48,221 nucleotides of DNA from contig JBNGIO010006088.1 of NCBI GenBank assembly GCA_049999805.1, positions 1-48,221 on the forward strand, in the 5' to 3' direction. Numbering within the stretch: the first letter of the stretch is position 1; every line of letters starts with the position of its first letter. Under the pieces are notes generated by a model. It did no database searches. It was not told where the DNA came from and worked only from the letters and a program-made list of their open reading frames with translations. Below, piece by piece: positions 1 through 10,865 of this stretch. A program made the translations under genes and the position numbers. The stretch comes from Folioceros fuciformis. Its lineage: Eukaryota; Anthocerotophyta; Anthocerotopsida; Anthocerotales.

Positions 1-1550
1 AAGAAAGACAGAAAGATGGATCGGTGCAGGAAAGCATTCCAGCCTGTGCTGAATGGAGACAACCATCACCTGGAAAGGCTGGACGCTCTCGCCATGGAAC
101 TGCCAAGGAAGCTTCATGTGGAGACTGTGGGGTGCGTCTTCTCTCACTGTATCTCACAGAAACACCCAAAACCCACCGCCACCGACCAATGTAGATGATG
201 GGTGTCGGCAGTCCGTGGAGATCCTGCAGCTTTTAGGTCAAGCCGAAGGACAGTGCATCCCGGTGGGATAGATGCTCAGAGCCAGCTGCTCACGGTGGTG
301 ACAATCCAATGGCTTCTGATGCAGAGAAAAGACAGGCTTGGGACACAGCAGCCTGAGCTCGCATCAACAGAACGGAATAAAAACTGCTACTCTTGCTGCA
401 GGCAATTACTTCCATCACCAACTCCAGCCAGAACGTGAGTCTGGTGATGCTCCAGCAACATGCATCCGTTTTCACGCTCGCGGTGATGTATTACACCTTG
501 AGGAATCAACGGAGATGTCCAAAGCAAACGAGAAGCCTTTCGATGTCTTGCCATGGAACGAAACCGCAGATGCGTACATACATAGATGGACCGGATGTCT
601 TGTGGAATGCGAAGCAGCAGACACGACACGCTACACATCTTTTCCGACAGACGTGCGGCGAATAAAAGCGCTCTCCACCAGAGGAGGAAGAAACGGGGCC
701 GTCCGTTTGTGGTCAGCTTGGCGTCCAGCCGCTCTCGATGCCTTTGTACCTCGCCCTTCAGATAGGTCGGAAGAGGCTATGATTCACGTTCATCCACTTC
801 AAAGATTTCGGGGGAAAAGGGTATGATGACTGGCTCGGCTTGCCAACTTGCTCTGCCTTCGGCCTGCAGCAAGTTGCCGTCTCCCAGATGGGCTCACTCG
901 CCCAACTGCGACAATGATGGTTTCATCGTGTCCCCATTTTCTGCCGAGGAACATGCCTCAACTCTCTGCAGACCTGGCGTCAGACCAGAGCAGAGCAGAC
1001 CACACCAGAGCAGAGCAGAGCAGACCACACCAGAGCAGAGCATAGCAGACCACACCAGAGCAGAGCAGACCAGGCCGAACCACTACACATCTTGTGACTC
1101 CAACTACTGTATGCTTGTAGATGGGTTCCCTGACCCTTGGCATTGTGGGAGAGTTCTAGACTCCTTCAAGAATACAGGAAGGACGACAACGGAAGTACCT
1201 GTGCCGCACAACACAGATATCTCTCGCCGTGCGCTTTTCTGTCCCTTTCAGCCATCTTTCTCCAGTTGAGTGCTATACACGTGGCAGGGTGGTGTCTTTG
1301 TGTGTAGTATAAAGGGTAAGAACACAATGTTGTCGCGAAGATGTTACATTCTTCCTTCCTTGAGGACAACTCAAAGCACAGCGTTCGCAGAATTGAGAGC
1401 TTGCTCAAGGTTTTCACCGTTTGTTACACTGGATGGAGCCCGCTTGCCCGGGCTTCGCAACAGTAGGGTAAAGGAAAAGCCCCTGCAAGCCCCTACCTAT
1501 TGCTAGCAAGTCCAAGGCAAGCAAAGTTTTTATGGTGGGTGCAGGGCTCG
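1..1550. other. Intergenic stretch with no supported gene
   Basis: Downstream flank of the HINT4-like gene, which is on the minus strand. The open frames here are short and overlap on both strands, and none shows a recognisable domain or a convincing splice chain. The one clear structure is a short AGAGCAGACCACACC-type tandem repeat near 985-1075. Polyadenylation signals for the minus-strand gene may lie here but none was assigned. Confidence 0.6.
985..1075. repeat. Short tandem repeat (AGAGC/CACACC units)
   Basis: The sequence alternates runs of AGAGC with GACCACACC, giving about four imperfect copies of a 20-30 bp unit. It is a local minisatellite with no coding consequence that I can see. 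Confidence 0.8.
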
Positions 1551-3219
1551 TCACCGAGATGCCAGTCTGCTCCGCACACGGCGTACAAAACCAGCAGCCT
1601 CCTTTCCTCCCATGAAAGGTCTTCGTGGTGCAGTCTGCTAGGAAATTATGACAACCATACTCAACGTCGAAGGCACACAAAAAGGAAGGCAACATACCAA
1701 AGAGAGCCCACAGGAAACAGGTGAAGTGTGCACCTCAGAATGCCACAGTCCATCGCCATCGAATCTTGGGATGATATGGTAGTGCGTCTGGACAGTCAAA
1801 GAAGAGTAGGTCAAGTTGTTGCTCAGCTCCGGTGCGTGGTCCAGGAAGAAAGCTGACTAATTGGGAACCCGTTGCAATGCTTCCAACTTACATGGTATAC
1901 AACTTGGCCAGCTGCTGCACCACTGTTAACCACCATGTTAAAAGAATCTGCGACACAAAGACCAATAGCCAAGCGCATCAGCACCGGATCCCCATTCTCA
2001 CAACTGCATGCAATGAATCTGAGAGGAAAACGCACGTACCACAGTTCGTTACTTCCATCAGGGCTGTGCTGATCACAGGCACGGCCGCACACATAGCGGC
2101 CGCAATCTGGGAGGGCAACAAAGGGCACACCATGCTCATCTTGATACAAGACTTATCACCTCCACTAAAGCAACGAACAAAGACACAGCTAACTAGACAG
2201 GATCATATACCAGTTCTACACAGAAAGCGAGCAAGTTCACCAAGTCCAGCGAGCTCACCACTGGTGGGGTTGACTGCAGGCAGTTATAGTGAACCTTGGG
2301 AATGACCAAACAGTGCCTGCAAATGCACGTAAGTGCAGAATGACGGTAGGAAAAGCTTCAGTTTTGTCATGCCTGCATGGAGCAGACTACCATGCAGCTA
2401 GGACAGGCTTGTGGTGAGGCCAGAAGGAAGAACACATACCCGTAAGTCAAGGGATTAATATCTAGAATACAAATACAGAACTCATCCTCGTACAGCTGCA
2501 AGATTCACACAACGATCAGCAGCAACATAGCAGAAACAGAAACCCCGTTGTAACCGACAAAAGAGGCAGGCGATCACCTTGAAGGCAGGGTCTTTGCCGC
2601 TCACTATCCGGCAGAAGATGCAGCTGTCCAAAGGGAGAGAGGGACCTTCAACCGAAGACAAGTTCGATGAAGCCCTGCCAGGCGGAGGCAGAAAAGGTCC
2701 CCTCTTAATCTTCGACGATATGGCAAACATGGGACTAGTGAGTGCCCTCAGACCCTGCTCCTTCAGGCCTCCAACCCTCAGGCCCTCAACCCCCGGAGCG
2801 TGAGGGCCTTGCTCATAACTGTCCGCTTCCCCTCTCCCTGCAGGCAATTCTTGAGACTCTTCCAGTTGCGAATCGGTCTCCCTCCATGTCCTTTCCGAAT
2901 TCTCTCTGCTTCCACTCCTTGATACTCCTACTCTTACTCCACCTGATTCCAGCACTCCACTACCAAGTACACTCTCATTTACAATCCCGAAGCATGCATC
3001 CTCAGAAGACACTTCAGCGTCAGAGAGACTTTCCCTAAAAAACTCAGAACCAACACCTGCCTCCTCAGACTCCCTGCCTCCCGAACTGCTCCCTCTGCAT
3101 CTCTCCGCTCTCACTGCGAACGGACGTCCACCATTACGGCGCCCAGCAGAGCTGCCGGCAGCAGAGGAAGCAAGGATATGCCCAAGAATGTTGTCAATCC
3201 TCCTGTTAGCCGCCTCCAT
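1551..3219 (-). CDS. HINT4: HIT-family nucleotide hydrolase, HINT4-like, with long N-terminal extension
   Basis: Histidine-triad enzyme expected to hydrolyse nucleoside phosphoramidates or adenylyl conjugates. Seven exons on the minus strand: 3219-2578, 2495-2440, 2316-2259, 2106-2040, 1947-1892, 1787-1734, 1634-1551 (338 aa, phases all match). The N-terminal zinc half-site CIFC is at residues 200-203, followed by LYEDEFCICILD, a GHCLVIPKVH strand (233-242), NSGAAAGQ, and the catalytic triad H-T-H-Y-H at 293-297 (His 293, 295, 297) then IIPR. The C-terminal Arg-rich tail is as in plant HINT4. Residues 1-190 are a Ser/Glu/Gly-rich, probably disordered extension in exon 1, not part of the HIT fold; the start at 3219 is the first ATG, and a later start is possible. 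The donor after exon 6 (GAG/GTGCAC) is weak but the joined frame reads through to a family-like end. It shares a 565 bp head-to-head spacer with the J-protein gene. Confidence 0.88.
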
Positions 3220-3784
3220 CCGAGCTCCACACCACGTTCCACCACCTCAATCCCACGCCTCGCAGCCCTGGCAACAGCATGGAACAACCTCCACTTCCCC
3301 AGTTACACAAACGATACTTACAACCCCCGGTTGGACCACAACGGCCCAACTCTCTCAGGCTTCCATCCTCGCAATATCCCGCTCGCAAGCACATTTTGGT
3401 GCACAACGGCAATAGGAGAAGGAGCAGACTCGTCACCTTGCATCTCCATCACCTCCAAATCCGCAAAGCCATGATCATCAATCAGGCAGAGGCTGTCAAT
3501 CCAAATCCCAAGCTACCGCACGAAACCACACCCACAACCCATCACCCATGTAAACATGTACGTGAGATGCTATGTCATGTACGATGACGCAAGGATGTTC
3601 CACGGCCCATTTCCAGCTCTTTGACCTCTAGTGCCCTGCCCGCGGAGTTTGGGTGATGCGAGCTTATCGCGTTGAAAAAGAGAGGTCCCCAGGCTCCCTT
3701 CTGAGCGGGGAAAAGGGCGATTGACGTCACCCTTTTTCCTTCTTCTTTTACTCTGCGTTTCCAGGGCTGCGAGAAGCATCGGCT
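3220..3784. promoter_or_regulatory. Divergent intergenic region between HINT4-like and J-protein genes
   Basis: This 565 bp spacer separates two oppositely transcribed start codons (3219 minus and 3785 plus), so it must hold both promoters and both 5' leaders. I see no convincing TATA box close to either start. A CT-rich tract (about 3729-3752) lies just before the J-protein start and probably belongs to its 5' leader. Confidence 0.5.
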
Positions 3785-5212
3785 ATGGCGGCGTCTTTGG
3801 TATGCCGAGCCTCGCTCTGCTGCGTGCGTTGCTCCGTAGGCGAGGCAGACTATTACTCCGTGTTGCAAGTGCAGCGAGCCGCCACTCCTGCCCAGCTCAA
3901 AACTGCGTACCGGCGTCTGGCCAGGGAGCACCATCCCGACGTGAGCCAGCACCCCGACGCCCAGCGCCGCTTTGTGGAGCTCAGTACCGCCTACGAGGTC
4001 TGTGTGACGATGTTGTCTCTTGTGGTCTTCATGGCATTCTTGGGAATGAGATGAGAGTGGTGGGCAGTGGACTTCTCCCAAGAGAGATTCGGTGATGTTC
4101 ATGTAGGAAGATCTGCGGAACTATACCAGGTGCTGATTGATGAGGAAGCGAGAGCCATCTACGATGTGCACGGTGCAGCAGGGTTGAAAGGTGGCGCCCG
4201 GAGCAGCAAGGGTGCTGCTTGGGACGTCTGGGATACCTGGGACGAATTCAAGCCTTTCCAGCGCAAGTACGGTGCATGTCTTCTGTGTGTCTACCTTGGC
4301 TGAGTAGCTGTGTGCAAGTCAGTATTGATGGAGCATCTAGGAACTGTGGGATGGGATGTGCAGATCCAGGAAAGGTGATGCCCGATCCTCTTCTGCTGCT
4401 AGATCGGATGCGGATGCCTCGTCTCCTGACGGCCATTCGCACATTGAAAGGGAGGCTGAAGTGGGCGACGTTGTCGAGTATCCACTGTCAGATGCTGCCC
4501 GAGCCCAACATCAAGATGGCCGCATCAAAGGTGGGTATGCTGAAATGCATGAAGTGTTATGGTCGGTGCAGCTTTGTTGGCCTCATCCGTTTCTCCTGGA
4601 CCTCATTTTCACTCGCTGCTTTCTCGTATGTAACAGGTGTTGGTCTTCTAGTTGGAAGAAATAAAGGTGGGTGGTAGACTACAGTCCGTCTGTGGTTGGC
4701 TTTACAGAACTTGCTGGTGCATACGACGCTGAGTTAGCGTCAGCTCTTCTGACATAACTCTTTTGCTGCAGACCGGGGGGATCGGGACAAGTTGCCCTTG
4801 GAGGTTAGTCATTTTCACATTCCTTGGCTCAGAGTCTTTAAAGGTAGTGTGGATGTTGGGTCGTCTTGCAGCCCTAGTCTAAGACGAACGTGTCTGCCCA
4901 GTGCCTGGATCTGGTGGAGATCGAGCCTCTGTACACAGAGGTCGGCAGCTCCGAGTGGCGTGCAGATCCAATGGAGGGTGCTGCATTCTCGTCCCTCCCC
5001 AGCCTGCGCGTTTTGCGAAGTGTAAGTCCTTCCTATCAGGCTTGAGTTATGGCTTATGTTTCCAGTACCTGTTTCCGACCAGCACTGTAGCTATTTGTGG
5101 TGGCCTGTCTCGCCCACAGGAATACAAACACTCCACGGACTATTGGACAATCTATGACGACCTGTCTCCTGGTTGTGGAAGTCCAGAGTACGCCGAAGAA
5201 GTTATTCTGTAG
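3785..5212 (+). CDS. J-domain (DnaJ-like) co-chaperone, probably organellar
   Basis: Co-chaperone that would stimulate an Hsp70 ATPase. Six exons: 3785-3997, 4130-4266, 4364-4530, 4772-4803, 4902-5021, 5120-5212 (253 aa; all phases agree). The J-domain starts at about residue 21 (ADYYSVLQV), has YRRLAREHHPDV with the essential HPD at residues 50-52, and continues over the first intron as AYE-VLIDEEARAIYD, so the intron sits inside the J-domain. No Gly/Phe-rich or zinc-finger region follows, so this is a type III (DJC) J-protein. The rest is an acidic Ser-rich linker, a GDVVEYPLSD segment and a conserved-looking C-terminus (DYWTIYDDLSPG). The Cys/Ser-rich N-terminus of about 20 residues could be a short targeting peptide. 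The fifth exon may start at 4884 instead of 4902, adding six residues. The exact Arabidopsis counterpart is not recognised. Confidence 0.85.
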
Positions 5213-6563
5213 CCAGGAACCGAACTCTGGTGTATACCCCTTTGTCATGGTTTCGACCGGTTGCAGTTGCCCTCCCTTCCTGTACTTCCGTTGCTGCGGA
5301 TTGTAAGGAAGGAGTACCCCTTCGTTAGCACTTTTATTTCCTCATCATGACCGGAGACTCCCTCAACTGGGGCATGCTTTTGCTCATCATCCTCCCATCC
5401 TCGGCTGCCTCGAAATTCACGAAGGTGTGTACATCACCGCCGGACAACAGAAGAAACAAGGGATCAAATATGTCCATTTGAAAACACACGTGTGGAAGAA
5501 CACCTCGAATGCACCTCCCAATAACACTGACGGCGTAGTAGCACAGGGTGACGAGCAACAAAAGTCGAGTTCGCAAATTGTCGAGTGAGAAATCAGGTAA
5601 ATGATCCTTCGGGTAAGAAAGCATGTGCCGATGATCCCATTATGCCCGGCCCGGCCTGGCCAGAAACCTTCGGATAACATTTGGTGAAGCTGCAATACCG
5701 GGCCAGCTGTGTTTGAAAATTTGCCATCCAAGCCCGCTGGATTTGCGAACGGACGACCCCTGAGATCCCGACGACTGTGGAGCTCCCAATCCGTTGCAGC
5801 TGGTGGGAATTGCGAGTGAAATTTTTGAACAGGCCTTCGGTGGGCATCCGAGAATCTCATCCGTTGCTGCGAAGATGGAAGGATGGAGGCGGTCGAAGCT
5901 CAATCGCTTCTGTTCAGTTCTTCCCCCACACATACCCTGATGCACTGCTGGTGGGGAGGCAATTCTTACCACCTTTGCCTCCACTCATGATTCTGTCTCC
6001 CACGTCGCCGCTGTCCGCATCAAATTCTGGACAAGCCTGGAAGCGAGGAACGTGCTGGCAACAGTTAAGGCGAGGCACAGATCACTGCATCCTGACAAAA
6101 ATCAATTGATGGATTTCTGAATGATTCGGCGGCTGTCACCTGCAAATCATTCGGCGAGCTATCTACTCCAGCTGACAAGGAGGTTGACGTTCGAATCTGG
6201 TATGCACAGACTGAGAACGATGGACGTTAGCGTCGTTCTCCTTCCCATCTGTTCTGAATTTCTTCTTCGCTGGAAGGGAGAGCTGGGGTCAGTTCGTCAA
6301 TGTCCCCTGCCTTTCTGGCTGTATTGGATTCTAGTGTAATTGAACCCAGTTTGTCTGTGAGCTGAGCATGGCGCAGCGTACTGATGCTTGAAAGTTTGTT
6401 GTTGATCCAGGTATATCTCTGAGCCGCTTTATTCATCACCTGCTAGACTATGGCCATCGTGTAGGAAGCAATTGAGGGGAACAGGGATGTTTAAATGAGA
6501 ACTGCTTCTGGGAAGCTTCCATCCGATCAAATGTACTAAGCAATGTGCACTTAAGTGTACGCC
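5213..6563. other. Intergenic stretch with no supported gene
   Basis: Lies between the J-protein stop and the nucleotidase start, both plus strand. The open frames on either strand (up to 147 codons on the minus strand) have no recognisable domain and look like chance frames. It should contain the nucleotidase promoter; nothing definite was identified. Confidence 0.55.
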
Positions 6564-9500
6564 ATGTTAAGTGGCGTGAGTGCACCTACTATGCAGCAGT
6601 TGCATAGGTCCTTGATGCATACGTCAAGCTGCATTCCAGTTCCAGCATCTTTGTCTAGGTTGCAGACGCTTCAGACAGAGCGGTCTTCGTATGGGCCTCA
6701 ATCGGGTCTGCTATCATGGAGGAGGCTGGTTGCACGTGTTTCAAGCAAGGAGGGCCAATACCAGAGTGGTGCTTATGGAACAAGTACAGTGATGTGTTGC
6801 AGGGCTGGAATGGAAGAGACTGCTGTGGTGGACACCATGGAAGACGGTAGGTCATCTTTTGAGAATCAGCTTGACTGTCCAGAGGTCCGCATTGTTCTCA
6901 CCGTATCGGCCATGGTCTACAATTCCTTCGATAACTCGGTAGGTTTATGATGGCTAAACAATGCTGGTGTATTTGATATCCTTTTGCAGGCAGCGTTAGG
7001 AAAAGGAAAGGCGGTAGTGACGTTCCAGTTCGGAAACTGGAGCCTGCTCCAAAAACGCTTGATCACCCCTCCCTCTCTGTCCCCGTAAAACGTGCTGGCA
7101 GTTCTCCTTGGACATCTCGTGAATGGGTTGAGCCATTGAACACGAGGGACCAGATCTTTTGTAACAGGTCCCTCAACATGAAGAGTATTGTTGCTGTAGG
7201 ATTTGATATGGATTACACTCTTGCTCAATATAAACCTGACACGTTTGAAACATTGGCCTACAATGGCACAGTCAGAAAGCTTGTTCACGATCTTGGATAT
7301 CCTGAGGAGGTCAGTCTACCGGTGTCACACCTTTTCTTGGATATTTTTCAACAATGAATAGCTTGAAATTCTACAGCTGAGATTGCGAGGGGCGAATTGT
7401 ATGTAGCTGTTGCAATGGAAGTTTGATTGGAGCTATATGGTGCGAGGTCTTGTGCTTGATAAGAGGCGGGGTAACATCATAAAGGTGATTTTCTATTCGC
7501 TCTTTTGTTCATGGGCTAAGGAAAATTCTTGAAGTCCTGGAGCCTTACTGACCCTGTGCGGTCTTTCCCATCGGACTTTGTAGATGGACAGGCACAAGTA
7601 TGTCAAAGTGGCTTATCATGGCTTCCGAGAGCTTTCCAGGGAAGAGCGACAGAAAACCTACGGAAGCACACTCGCAAGAGAATCCTATGATGAGCCAGAC
7701 TATGCTCTTATTGATACCTTGTTTTCTCTAGCAGAAGCCTACCTCTTTGCTCAGCTAGTTGAGCTGAAAGATGCCTCCCCAGAAAAGATGCCATGTAGCT
7801 CAGAGTATACTCATTTTTCCATTTGCTTGCACTGTTGGCACCACTGTCACCCTTGTTCCCCTGTCACCTTCCATCCCCTGACACTCTCGTTGTGCTCACA
7901 GAGCCCTGTGTATTGATGGCGTAGTGGCAGGTTTCAAGTAAGTTGCCTCGTGTTGCGAGCTTTCCTCTATCTAAAGATGGACATTAGCATGTATTGATTT
8001 GGAGAAACATTTTCAGTTGCTTGTAATCTTTTTGTTCTTCAGATGATTAATGATAGGACCTCACAGATTGTTTGCCTGTTACGTGTTTGTTATGGATGTG
8101 TAGCTATGCTCAGATATACAAGGATGTCAGGGCAGCAGTTGATTTGTGTCATCGTGATGGCACTTTGAAGATGGCTGTTGCGTCTAATCCTGGCGAGTAA
8201 GCAAGTAGATCACCTTAACCACTATCTTTTTGGCATCTCTGGACTTTCTCTGTCTAAGATGAGGTATAACATGTTATAGGTAGCTTGGGTGGGGCCAGTA
8301 ACTAGATTGAAATTTGTGTGGTAGGTATATCCATGAAGATCTTCATTTAGTTCCCATGCTGAAAATGCTTAGAGACTCTGGTCGGATGACGTTCCTGGTA
8401 ACAAACAGGTGAGTTTTCTGCCGGCTTGTTGTTTTGGTCATGTTATGTAGTGGTTCAGCTTATTGAAACGTGTAGATCATCTTCCCAGATTGCTGATGCG
8501 GCAGACTGACACACACAGACCTATTGGGTGTATGCAGTCTTTGGGATTACACACATGTGGTGATGAATTACGTGTTTGGCAAAAGTGGAGCAAGTGTTGG
8601 TAATCCTCGAGATGACGAGTGGCTAAATTATTTCGATCTTGTGATCACTGGCAGGTTCTAACCTCACCACCATACTGACATGGCTTTTTTCACTCTTTGG
8701 TTCGGAGTTGTCTTGACCACCAGAACTCATCTGATCTATCCTTCTATCCTAGGAACTTATGCATCTAAAGTTTGAATGTATTGGCCTCGCTAATGACTTA
8801 TGACAATGCACATTCCAGTGCCAAACCTTCCTTCTTCATGGATGGCACTCGCGCTCCCCTTTTTGAAGTCGATATCAACACAGGAATGCTCCGAAACAGT
8901 GACAACGGCGCTCCTATGGTTCAGGTCTGTGCACGTGACGGCCCTGCATGCAGTCCTGGAGATGGTCGACTGATATAAGTAATGCTTCACGCAGGTCGGT
9001 GATATTGCATCTAATTATCAGCAGCTGTCTGGGGATGAAACTGGTCAGGCCTGCAGGGTATTTCAGGCAAGTGGTTTGCGCTGTAATGTATATAGGTTCC
9101 GCCATTTACTCTCGGTCCTCGTCAGAGTGCAAGTAGCACCGTTCACTCTATTTCTGGCAATGCTATCTTCAGGGAGGAAGTGTGGGACACCTTCACAGGC
9201 TCCTGGGCATTGAAGCAGGGGAAAAGGTGCTTGCTCAACTGAAAGTTTCATCTCTGGCGTTCGCATTTTCAGAGCTAATGAGTGCAGTTTGTTGGCAGGT
9301 CCTGTATGTTGGAGACCACATTTATGGAGATATTTTGCGGAGCAAGAAACAGCTGGGTAAGATGTTGCGTTCCGTATTCACTGACCACGTAGTCGATGAT
9401 TTTTCGTTGCAACCATCACTTGATAAGGGATCAGCAGTCTCAGCAGGCGCCTCTCATGCAGGTTGGAGGACAATGCTTGTGGTGCCTGAGCTTGCACATG

Positions 9501-10450
9501 AACTTGAGCTGTTGCAACAGACAGCTGCTGCTCGCAGGGTGGGTGTGACTCCCTATGTCTGCCTTCCAGCCGTCATTCAAGGCATGGATTCGCCGCCACA
9601 GACTGCCTCACTTTTGTCATTGTATTTTCAACCTTTGATGCATGTAGGAAATTTGGGAACTGCGACAGGAGCGGGATGGGTTGGAAGATACCTTGCATCG
9701 CTTAGAATGGGCTCTGAGGTATGTACACCTACCTAAACAGACAGGGTCCGCTTCAGAGCTGTGGGTTTTACATACATGACTGGAGGGCCTGGTAAATCTT
9801 TGTTGCGTAAAGCAAATGTCCTGACTTTTTTGAGTGGCCCAACAGATTTGACGGCTATTCGGAGGAAGAACGTGAGAAAATATCTTCTCAATTGTATGCT
9901 TTGCAGGTAACTATCTTACGCGAACTCTTGCACTCGCCATACTTGTGTTCCAAGCATACTGATTCGTTGGCGGGTTCTTATCTGTTGTTCAGGACAAGAG
10001 AGGCCAAGTCCGTGAATCACATCGGGAGGCTCAAAGACAATGCCATCTCCAGGTGTGTGCCGCAAATTCTGGCCCAATGTCATTCCTTTTCTGACGTCAA
10101 TATTTGGTAATAACAATCTGCGTCCCTCAGTTTCACAAGACATGGGGTCAGCTTATGAAGACAGGATATCAAAATTCTCGGTTCGCCCACCAGGTGGAGA
10201 TAGTCCTCCCTCTTAGCCTTTCCTCCTGTCTGCTCTTCTGCTCGCTAGAGCTTTGTTTGCCTCTTAAGTTTGGCTCTCACTGGTACGATTTGATACCTCT
10301 GAACATGTTACTAATACTGGAAGTTTGCAGGTGGAGAGGTTTGCTTGCCTCTATGCGAGTAATGTGACAAACTTGTGCTACTATTCACCGGACAAGAGCT
10401 ACAGAACGACCGAAGATTGTATGCCACATGATGTGTTCCGCTATCCTTAA
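6564..10450 (+). CDS. HAD-superfamily 5'-nucleotidase (NT5C2/NT5DC-like)
   Basis: Predicted to remove the 5' phosphate from purine nucleotides. Eighteen exons: 6564-6846, 6990-7309, 7407-7484, 7584-7794, 7904-7937, 8104-8196, 8325-8408, 8538-8654, 8819-8924, 8995-9057, 9173-9226, 9299-9356, 9462-9538, 9648-9718, 9846-9906, 9993-10052, 10131-10193, 10331-10450 (650 aa; every junction keeps phase). HAD motif I is GFDMDYTLAQY with the predicted nucleophile Asp167 and acid Asp169. Motif II is TFLVTNS in LRDSGRMTFLVTNS, and motif IV is YVGDHIYGDIL. Residues 1-94, encoded by exon 1, are rich in Ser, Arg and Leu without early acidic residues and could be a chloroplast or mitochondrial transit peptide; the frame is also open to a GTG at 6555 but 6564 is the first ATG. 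The acceptor of the small exon 5 (cagag/CC) was chosen because it alone keeps the frame open. It converges on PPR gene 1, 415 bp downstream. Confidence 0.92.
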
Positions 10451-10865
10451 GAATCATAGGGTCTGGATATCGTGCCTTCAAATCACGGCACAACCATATC
10501 CAAAGCAGATACTCTCGGCCTCTAGAATTGAAGCTGCTCTCCACACCTAATAAATAGCATACCAAGTCGCCCAGGTAACTATTTCGGAAATATCCATGAA
10601 ATCGGTTGCCACTTGAGGTGTTCGATGTAACATAAACCAGCAATGTTTATGAATTCAAAAGGAAGTTATCTTCTCATTTGCAAATGACCCTCTTCGTTCA
10701 TGCCGTCTCCTCCGCGAAGACTGAAAATAGACATGATTGTAAGTGGGTGACAAGCTTCTACATCGCTGGTGTCTGCATCACACTGTTCAATGGCTCGTGG
10801 GCTATATGTTTGTTTCCAACCAGAACGAACCTGAACATTTAGCTCTGGCTGAATGTTGTTCATCC
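10451..10865. other. Convergent intergenic spacer
   Basis: Holds the 3' ends of the nucleotidase (plus) and of PPR gene 1 (minus). No further coding signal is seen. Terminators or poly(A) sites were not individually assigned. Confidence 0.6.

Noticed and set aside
338-826. 162-codon plus-strand frame near the window start
   Set aside because: No recognisable domain, overlapping frames on the other strand, and no splice continuation found.
4219-4677. 152-codon frame across introns of the J-protein gene
   Set aside because: It reads through an intron and the exon in the wrong frame; the phase-consistent J-protein model explains the region.
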